Shown here: piece after piece, positions 1 through 5,206 of the stretch
How positions within the stretch are numbered: the first letter of the stretch is position 1
Layout: every line of letters begins with the position of its first letter
Assembly (NCBI GenBank): GCA_030267965.1
Contig: BRYA01000906.1
Span: 1 to 12,892 of the forward strand
Direction of reading: 5' to 3'
DNA: 12,892 nucleotides
Source: Triparma columacea
Taxonomy: Eukaryota; Sar; Bolidophyceae; Parmales; Triparmaceae
Made by a program: the position numbers and the translations under genes
The notes under the pieces: model-generated
Seen by the model: the letters and a program-made list of their open reading frames with translations, nothing else
Database searches by the model: none
What the model was told of the DNA's origin: nothing

Positions 1-1019
1 GTCGCTGCATGTATCATGGACAACTTTATGTAAGGTCACACTATTTATTTCTCAACAATAATTAGTCGTAATTAGCTCCTTAATTTCCCCCACCTTTCGG
101 GATTGTCCTTCGCCGCGTGGCTCCCATTTCATATCATCCCGCCACTCAAGTTTCTCGCCTATCCGTTGTCAGTTTTCGAGAATCAAAACCCCGACGTCTT
201 GTTGGCTCCAATCAGCAACACGTCCAACGCGCAAACGAGAAAAAAAAACCCAAGGGCGGTGTGGCCTTGTTTGTAACATGGGTGATTCTCCCCTCTTCCC
301 CGCTTGTCTTGAATCCATTCGCATTATAGCTCTCTGCGCGACCGACTACAGCATTCTGATCTGATCTGAGCTCCTTCCGTCCACCCCAAAGATAAAAAAA
401 ATCACGTCCTTTCGATGTATTCTAATTTCTGCTACATGTTGAACTGCGGCGAGTCTTCAATATGTCGTTTGTCCAAGACAATGGACTCGGGAGATGACGC
501 CATACTGCATCATACTGGACGCCCTAGGGACGACATAAAACAGTTTATAAAAATAGACGATTCGTTCACATGTATTGATTTTACTTTTCACGTCCGCCCC
601 CATTCTTTTTTGGTACCTGTGCTCGCGGGTAGCAGGTCGTGGATCAGCGTACCTATGTCGGTTTCCCCGCAATTACGCACTACAAGTTCAACTGACAAGA
701 TTCTGTTAGACGAAGAATCACATTACGTTACATAATAACACTAACAACACGAGATGAAACCTCTTCCAAGGTTAAAGTTGGGAACTCGTATGAGGTGAGA
801 AGAACGCAAGATAATCGAAGCTGTACCTATTCGTTTCTAGCCTGTTTCCATCCATCTAGGATTAACCACAACCTACCAGTTGACTTCGCAAAGTACAATT
901 GCAAAGTACAAGTGCAAAGTACAACGCAAATGTGTTTGCCAAAACCTAATAAAAACAATGCACTCCGTTCCCGTCCAAAGCAATTTCAGGTAGGGGGAAA
1001 GTTCGGACCCTTAGATGCT
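1..1019. other. No convincing gene; AT/GC-mixed intergenic sequence
   Basis: I see no supported gene in this stretch. Two short + strand open frames (117-329, 70 codons; 415-735, 106 codons) show no domain, no compositional bias, no repeat structure and no splice-flanked extension, so I treat them as chance. The only ordered element is the short tandem repeat at 888-925. An A-run lies at 240-248. No tRNA-like arm or rRNA segment was recognised. Confidence 0.6.
888..925. repeat. Three-copy 13-bp tandem repeat
   Basis: The unit GCAAAGTACAATT is followed by GCAAAGTACAAGT and then GCAAAGTACAAC, at 888-900, 901-913 and 914-925. A further GCAAA begins at 926. The copies differ only at their last two or three bases. 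There is no gene around it, and the array looks like a small local slippage product. Confidence 0.85.
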
Positions 1020-1277
1020 CATCTCCTCTCCTCAGTCATGTGGGTGCTGTCGGAGTCGTAGGAGCTGGTAGCATTGCCGGTCTTCTTCTCGTCAATCTTG
1101 TCTTCGATTGCAGAGCTGCTCCGCAGAAATGCATAGGTGAGGAGCGCCGACTCAGCATGTCATGACACAGTACTAGTCCGTCCTTTTTTTGCTTCAAACT
1201 CAACCCGAACAGTACCTGTCGCGCCACCGAATGTGCCTCTTCTAAGGACCGCTAGGCGCTCAACAAAAAACAAATGA

Positions 1278-1658
1278 TCCGTCGCTTTTGGTGCTCTCAA
1301 TAACATACGATGGTCGTCACTTCCTTGGAAACTCACCTCACCCATCAGACTTACAAAAATTTGTTTTACGAACACGCTGAAGAACGCGAGTACATCGACA
1401 GCGGGTGGTGTCGTAGGACTGGGCAGTGATGCGCCGAATGTTACCTCGTCAATAGATGAATCCAATGCTGACCAATTTACATTTACGGGCTTTGGTATCC
1501 TTGCTGAGTTGCAAGGAGGGAACGAGAGTACATCGACAGTGGGTGGTGTCGAAGGAATGGGAAACGATCTACTTGTTTGCCAGCCATGTGATGAGGAGGA
1601 TGAGAATGTGGAGGTTGTTGCTCAAGGGAAGACCAACAACAGGAGCAAAAAGGTGTGA
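1278..1658 (+). pseudogene. Open segment upstream of, and out of frame with, the zinc-finger array
   Basis: The frame starting at 1278 stays open for 126 codons and ends at the TGA at 1656-1658. It has no early ATG, so as it stands it would need an upstream exon. From about residue 36 it is rich in S, T, G, D and E, and it contains the in-frame repeated motifs NASTSTAGGVVGLGSD and NESTSTVGGVEGMGND. It ends in an acidic stretch and then RSKK-V-stop. Its last codons overlap the start of the zinc-finger frame. The A-run at 1647-1651 has five A's; six would bring the two frames into register. I read it as the former N-terminal part of the zinc-finger gene, but a missed intron or sequencing error would look the same. 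Confidence 0.45.
1382..1568 (+). repeat. Imperfect 49-bp direct repeat, copies at 1382-1430 and 1520-1568
   Basis: The two copies match at 42 of 49 positions by my alignment. They lie 138 bp apart, a multiple of three, so they are in phase in the frame that reads NASTSTAGG and NESTSTVGG. A shorter, weaker relative encoding GVVGAGS may lie at about 1050-1075. In-phase spacing suggests duplication while the segment was coding. Confidence 0.75.
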
Positions 1659-2056
1659 TCTGGTACCGCTGTAAGGACTGCGACTTCCAAGCGAAGCGAA
1701 AAGACAGTCTCAAGAGGCATCGCTCAGCTATCCACAACAACAACGTGACCTGGCACAACTGTCAGGACTGCAACTACAAAGCGAAGCACAAACATCATCT
1801 CAAGCAGCATCGCGCAGCTATCCACAACGAAAACGTGACCTGGCATCGCTGTACGGACTGTGCCTACAAAGCAAAGGATAAGGATAAGAGAAACCTCAAG
1901 AAGCATCGCGCAGATGTCCACGATGAAGACGTAACCTGGCACCAGTCTGAAGACTGCGAGTACCAAGCGAAGCAAAAAGGCAACCTCAAGATACATCGCG
2001 AAAGGAAGCACAAGAATGGCAAGAAGGGGAAGAAGGATGGGGGTAAGAAGAAGTGA
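1655..2056 (+). CDS. C2H2 zinc-finger array, 5'-incomplete or frameshifted
   Basis: This 133-codon frame carries four tandem C2H2 zinc fingers and ends in a Lys/Gly-rich basic tail, KNGKKGKKDGGKKK. Fingers 1 and 2 fit C-x2-C-x12-H-x4-H. Finger 3 has two extra residues in its loop (x14). Finger 4 has Ser where the first Cys should be (SEDC), so it probably cannot bind zinc normally. Linkers end in VTWH, a pattern seen in expanded protist zinc-finger families. C2H2 arrays usually bind nucleic acid; the target cannot be read here. There is no in-frame ATG; the frame is opened by a stop at 1601-1603, and 1655 is a GTG. A 5' exon or a repaired frameshift is therefore needed for a complete protein. 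It may be a pseudogene. Confidence 0.6.
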   Translation: MIWYRCKDCDFQAKRKDSLKRHRSAIHNNNVTWHNCQDCNYKAKHKHHLKQHRAAIHNENVTWHRCTDCAYKAKDKDKRNLKKHRADVHDEDVTWHQSEDCEYQAKQKGNLKIHRERKHKNGKKGKKDGGKKK

Positions 2057-2358
2057 ATGAAACAATACAGCAATGCGGCGGCTGTAAGCAATTTTTCAGA
2101 ATTTGATGTACATCAAATTGCTTATTTTTTATTGCGATTAGCGTGAGAATGAACTATTTCGTATTTCTCCAACTCATTTTGTCCCCGCCTCCCGACTCCT
2201 GCTTCCAAGAAGAAACTTTCTAAGAGGTGGACTCCAAAATTAGCACCTACACGACACTTCTGCCTGCTTGGAGTAGCTTGAAGGCTTTGTTGATCACTTT
2301 CACGTCGTAATCTCTTTGGAGTATTTAGATCTGCGCGTCCATTAGTGTGTGATTTGTG
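2057..2358. other. Spacer between zinc-finger array and acidic-protein gene
   Basis: This 302-bp spacer contains the palindrome at 2100-2119, a T-rich tract just after it, and the presumed 5' flank of the gene starting at 2359. I recognise no TATA box or other promoter element with confidence. Confidence 0.6.
2087..2122. repeat. Perfect 20-bp palindrome nested with a second inverted repeat
   Basis: AATTTGATGTACATCAAATT at 2100-2119 is a perfect palindrome. Flanking it, AGCAATTT (2087-2094) and AAATTGCT (2115-2122) form an overlapping alternative stem. A T-rich tract follows at 2123-2130. It lies about 40 bp after the zinc-finger stop, so it would fall in the 3' untranslated region of that transcript, or act as a dimeric-protein site in DNA. 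Confidence 0.7.
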
Positions 2359-3693
2359 ATGGCATTCCTCCTAGATTCATTTCTATCCAGTGTTGATGAA
2401 TTCCTTGATAATTCCGCTTCGCTTGAAACCCCCAATGAACCAGATACAGACAAAGAGCAGTTAAAGGGAGAAATTGAAGGTCAACGAGCTGAGGAGAGCA
2501 ACAATTTGGAGATGAAGGAGGAGGACGACACTGTAGCCCAAGCTACAACAATAGCAACAGCAGTGAACAATAACAATAACAATAGCTACACAGATAACGA
2601 CGAGGTAGGAGAGGAGAGGAAAGAGGTAGAAGGGAGACCGCCGCCACCGCCCCCTGAGAATGCTTTTTTTGGGGATGGCATGTCTCCTCTATCTCCAGTT
2701 AGGGTAAAGGTTGAGATTGACAGGGGGGGAGAGGAGGTGAAGGGAGAGGGGGAGGCGGAGGGAGAGGGGGAGGCGGAGGGAGAGGAGGATGAGGAAAGAG
2801 GGGTTGGGGGAGGGGGGGAACAGAGCTTCGTGTCAACGGCGGAGGATAACGAAGAGACAGATGGGGGACACTTGGCGCTTGAAGATTTGGAGGTTGATGA
2901 AGAGTACGAGGATACAGAGAGCGAAAGAGAAAGAAAATTCCCACCTTTGCTCACACCGCCATACATCATGAAGGGTCGAACAGTGGCAGAGGATGAGGAA
3001 GAGGAGGAAGAGGAGATGGAGAAGGTGGAGGAGGTGGAGGAGGTGGAAGCAGAGAAGGAGGAGGAATTCCTTGAACCTACCTCATCAAAATACGAACGAC
3101 AAACGGAACCTTCAACACCCATTGAAGATCCTGAAACACCCTTCGAAGATCCTGATACGCCCTTCGAAGATCCTGAAACACCCTTTGAAGATCCTGAAAC
3201 ACCCTTCGAAGACCCCCAAACACCCTTCGAAGACCCCCAAATACCCTTCGAAGACCCCCAAACACCCTTCGAAGACCCCCAAACACCCTCCAAACACCCT
3301 CCCCAAATACCCTTCGATACTCCAAGTGTAATGACAGACAGCACAGAAGCAAACACTTTTGAATCTCCAATCTCCATAAACGCTTCCTCCGCCATCTCGG
3401 AACCTCCCAGCCCCGTCCTTCTCGACCGACGGTCAACCACCTCACCCCCCTTCTTGACATCAACATCCCCCCCCTCCCCTAAGCCTTCACCATCCTTCCA
3501 ACCGGTCCCTCTGCCAACCGCCATATCTCCCCGGAACCCCAGTCCAAACACTGCCAAACACCTCTACAGGGTAACCCGCTACTACCGTCCTACCTGGTGC
3601 GCAGTGTTCGACCAGATCCTCCCCGCCCACTTGCTCTTCCGTGGGTACGGCTGCGAGGCGTGCGAGCTCATTTTGACCCAAATCAGCCTCTGA
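2359..3693 (+). CDS. Acidic low-complexity protein with TPFEDP heptads and a degenerate C1-like C-terminus
   Basis: The 444-residue frame starts at the first ATG, directly after a GTG at 2356. The order is: an N-terminus (MAFLLDSFLSSVDEFLDN) that could form a helix; an Asn run; a PPPPPP run; long Glu/Gly tracts; eight 7-residue repeats of TPFEDPE/Q type (residues 253-308); a Ser/Pro-rich region with many SP and TP pairs; and a C-terminal zinc-module-like end. That end reads H401-x12-C414, then Phe417 where a C1 domain has its second Cys, then x14-C432-x2-C435. C1 domains bind diacylglycerol or act as protein contacts, but here the second Cys, the second His and the last two Cys are missing, so binding is doubtful. 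The SP/TP pairs would suit proline-directed kinases. The last exon may lie downstream (see the exon-like segments at 3821 and 4154). Function unknown. Confidence 0.65.
   Translation: MAFLLDSFLSSVDEFLDNSASLETPNEPDTDKEQLKGEIEGQRAEESNNLEMKEEDDTVAQATTIATAVNNNNNNSYTDNDEVGEERKEVEGRPPPPPPENAFFGDGMSPLSPVRVKVEIDRGGEEVKGEGEAEGEGEAEGEEDEERGVGGGGEQSFVSTAEDNEETDGGHLALEDLEVDEEYEDTESERERKFPPLLTPPYIMKGRTVAEDEEEEEEEMEKVEEVEEVEAEKEEEFLEPTSSKYERQTEPSTPIEDPETPFEDPDTPFEDPETPFEDPETPFEDPQTPFEDPQIPFEDPQTPFEDPQTPSKHPPQIPFDTPSVMTDSTEANTFESPISINASSAISEPPSPVLLDRRSTTSPPFLTSTSPPSPKPSPSFQPVPLPTAISPRNPSPNTAKHLYRVTRYYRPTWCAVFDQILPAHLLFRGYGCEACELILTQISL
2742..2787 (+). repeat. 18-bp tandem repeat encoding Gly/Glu/Ala
   Basis: The unit GGGAGAGGGGGAGGCGGA occurs at 2742-2759 and 2760-2777, with a partial third copy to 2787. 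It is in frame and encodes repeated GEGEAE in the acidic part of the protein. The G-rich coding strand makes this stretch prone to slippage. Confidence 0.8.
2991..3064 (+). repeat. GAG/GAA/GTG codon repeat encoding a Glu/Val tract
   Basis: This is a purine-rich run of GAGGAA, GAGGTG and related triplets within the 2359 gene. It encodes DEEEEEEEMEKVEEVEEVEAE-type sequence. It is simple-sequence DNA with no clear larger unit. Confidence 0.75.
3115..3282 (+). repeat. Eight tandem 21-bp repeats encoding TPFEDPE/Q heptads
   Basis: Eight exact-length units run in frame from 3115 to 3282, each coding for TPFEDP plus E, D or Q (first unit TPIEDPE, seventh IPFEDPQ). Units 1-4 use GAT CCT GAA/GAT, while units 5-8 use GAC CCC CAA, so two sub-blocks expanded separately. 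Most units carry TTCGAA. Downstream, TPSKHP and QIPFDTP look like decayed further units. The Thr-Pro pairs could be phosphorylated by proline-directed kinases. Confidence 0.92.
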
Positions 3694-3820
3694 AGCTTAT
3701 AGACATTTTCGGAGCTTAATATTTGGTAAGTTGGCTTATCGCACTTATATCAACTCCCTACCAAAATAGAGTTGCTATTAACATACGTCTTTTCATTATT
3801 TTATTTGTCATCTCCCCCAG

Positions 3821-3898
3821 ATGCGACGCATTGGAAGAAAGGCTTTTTTCATCATCTATCAGTGATGTCATTAACGATGCTATAGCTGATGAGGCTTG
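3821..3898 (+). other. Possible downstream exon of the acidic-protein gene
   Basis: A pyrimidine-rich tract ending in CCCCCAG at 3820 precedes an open stretch reading CDALEERLFSSSISDV and on to ADEAW, and a GTGAGG donor starts at 3899. If the upstream donor were GTGCGA at 3660, the splice would rebuild GCEA-CDALEE in frame, preserving the C-x2-C of the C1-like end. If the stronger GTAAGT at 3726 is used instead, a TGA forms at the joint, and the stop at 3691 already ends the frame. Evidence is splice signals and an open frame only. Confidence 0.35.
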
Positions 3899-4153
3899 GT
3901 GAGGTAACGATTGCAAATTGTCGGAAGCCTCGTCTTGTAATTGTCAATAATTGCCCTCCACAACTCTTTGCTGCGGGCGATTAGCCGGGGGAGAGTCAAA
4001 ACTTGCATGTAAGCAAATTTTATTAAGATTCCTTCTGCATGGGCGCCTGTATGGACCATCAGACGCAGAATACGAAAGAAACGAGCGCAAACGACGCGTT
4101 TGAGGCGAGGTGGATGTCCTCAAAAGTGAACAAAATCCCACTCACCTCTCTAG

Positions 4154-4241
4154 TATATCATTGAATTTACGCGGGGGGATAGATTTTTGGAAGTCGGAGC
4201 TCTTATTTCTACGAGAAGAACCCGTTCGAGCCTTATTTTAA
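4154..4241 (+). other. Possible terminal exon, very tentative
   Basis: CACCTCTCTAG at 4143-4153 resembles a splice acceptor. Joined to the donor at 3899, the phase gives an open stretch including GGIDFWKSELLFLREEPV and a TAA at 4239-4241. No domain is recognised. A chance open frame of 29 codons is quite possible. Confidence 0.2.
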
Positions 4242-4934
4242 CTGGGGGAACGCGATGGTGAAGACCTCATGGATTCTCATTTTGGCTTATTTCGGTCTGA
4301 AAAGTCAGCTTTCCAAGTCGGACACCTCCGAAAATCCCCAAATATCCATACACCCCACCTTGGCTCCCTTTCCTACTTCCTGAGCGCCCCAGAGCCCGAT
4401 CAATCATCCTCCTAAGCCGGGGGGGGAGAATTAGGGTTATTATGAATGCAGTACATCTTTTAAGAAATGTTGTGATTTAGCTGGCGGCGGTCCAAGGAAT
4501 GGGGTCTGCGTACTGCTGTTGCCTGACCACCCTTGTGTTGACCGGCATATTCTTCAACTGCCTCTCATAATTTCTTCTAAGCATCTTGATGACGAATAAC
4601 TAGTGTTCCATCAGGAAGTTCTTCGCCATACTCGCGCCGTAGATATTTAAAACAAACGGTGGATTATATTATTATTGGAGGTCAAGGATTAAATGAGGTT
4701 GGCAATTTAGAGGAGATTCTCTTATTTTCGACTGAACACCGTACTGCTTTGTTTATTCACATCGTAGTCTTCCATATATATATTCAATTAGCCGTATTGC
4801 GTTATATTTTCTAAAGAGGTACTTGGGGCTTCCAGACCAAGCTTCTCCATTCTCGAGGCACCGGCAGGAGGGCAGGGAATTACTCTTGTCAAGGAGTGGG
4901 AAGGATAGGAACGAGTAAAGGTGAGGGATTGCGG

Positions 4935-5009
4935 TGGGATCGGGGGCCCGGGGGAGGGGAGGTGGGGAATGGATGGGGGAGGGGAGGGAGGAAGGAGGGA
5001 GGAGGGAGA
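4935..5009 (+). other. G-run-rich block, potential G-quadruplex
   Basis: The + strand carries many closely spaced runs of three to five G's (for example CGGGGGCCCGGGGGAGGGG), ending about 200 bp before the ATG of the large gene. Such tracts can form G-quadruplexes and are common in promoters. Whether it folds or affects transcription here is inference. Confidence 0.6.
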
Positions 5010-5044
5010 CCTCGGTGACCGAAAAACGCCTCGGTTGATTTCGG

Positions 5045-5080
5045 GAGAAAAATGAGAAAAATGAGAAAATGGGTTTTCTC
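5045..5080 (+). repeat. ATGAGAAAA tandem repeat ending in a hairpin
   Basis: GAGAAAAAT, GAGAAAAAT and GAGAAAAT follow each other. The last overlaps a perfect 7-bp stem with a 4-base loop, GAGAAAA-TGGG-TTTTCTC, at 5063-5080. It lies in the 5' flank of the large gene. Confidence 0.7.
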
Positions 5081-5161
5081 TTTGGGGCCTGGGGAATAAC
5101 ATTATTTTGGACTTTTACGGCAACGTTACCCTGCTAACTATTTTCGAGGCATCTCACCCAG

Positions 5162-5203
5162 CTCTTTCCTCGGCACTTTCTTTTCCCCCCGCGCTCTCAC
5201 AGG
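5162..5203 (+). promoter_or_regulatory. Acceptor-like pyrimidine tract 3 bases before the ATG
   Basis: CTCTTTCCTCGG, TTTCTTTTCCCCCCGCGCTC and then CACAG end at 5203, with GCT and the ATG following. It resembles the five intron acceptors inside the gene, so a 5' untranslated intron or an upstream first exon is possible. A pyrimidine-rich initiator region would look similar. Confidence 0.35.
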
Positions 5204-5206
5204 CTA

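Larger units (their letters stand above)
3694..5206. other. Spacer upstream of the large gene, with possible small exons
   Basis: No full gene is recognised in this 1.5-kb spacer. It holds two exon-like segments (3821-3898 and 4154-4241), a possible 42-codon frame at 4255-4383, a G-rich block at 4935-5009, an A-rich tandem repeat and hairpin at 5045-5080, and a pyrimidine-rich acceptor-like tract just before the ATG at 5207. Confidence 0.55.

Noticed and set aside
415..735. 106-codon + strand open frame
   Set aside because: It shows no domain, bias, repeat or splice context, and a short opposite-strand frame overlaps it. Chance is the better explanation.
888..925. Short repeats as a CRISPR array
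   Set aside because: The units are only 13 bp and directly adjacent, with no spacers.
2087..2130. Palindrome plus T-rich tract as a bacterial-type terminator
   Set aside because: The window is eukaryotic by its introns, and the stem is AT-rich, so a rho-independent terminator is not a sensible reading.
2586..3557. 323-codon open frame on the - strand
   Set aside because: It is the antisense image of the low-complexity acidic gene. Its Ser/Gly runs are the complement of the Glu and TPFEDP repeats, and the + frame carries the C1-like spacing.
4255..4383. 42-codon frame starting MVKTSWILILAYF, which resembles a signal peptide
   Set aside because: It is too short to judge, has no mature-protein features, and sits in a spacer. 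The hydrophobic start alone is not enough.
4428..4440. Telomere-like GAATTAGGGTTAT
   Set aside because: There is a single copy of the core with no tandem array, so it is not a telomeric repeat.
4788..5102. 104-codon Pro/Ser-rich frame on the - strand
   Set aside because: It is the translation of the complement of the G-run block, with no domain.
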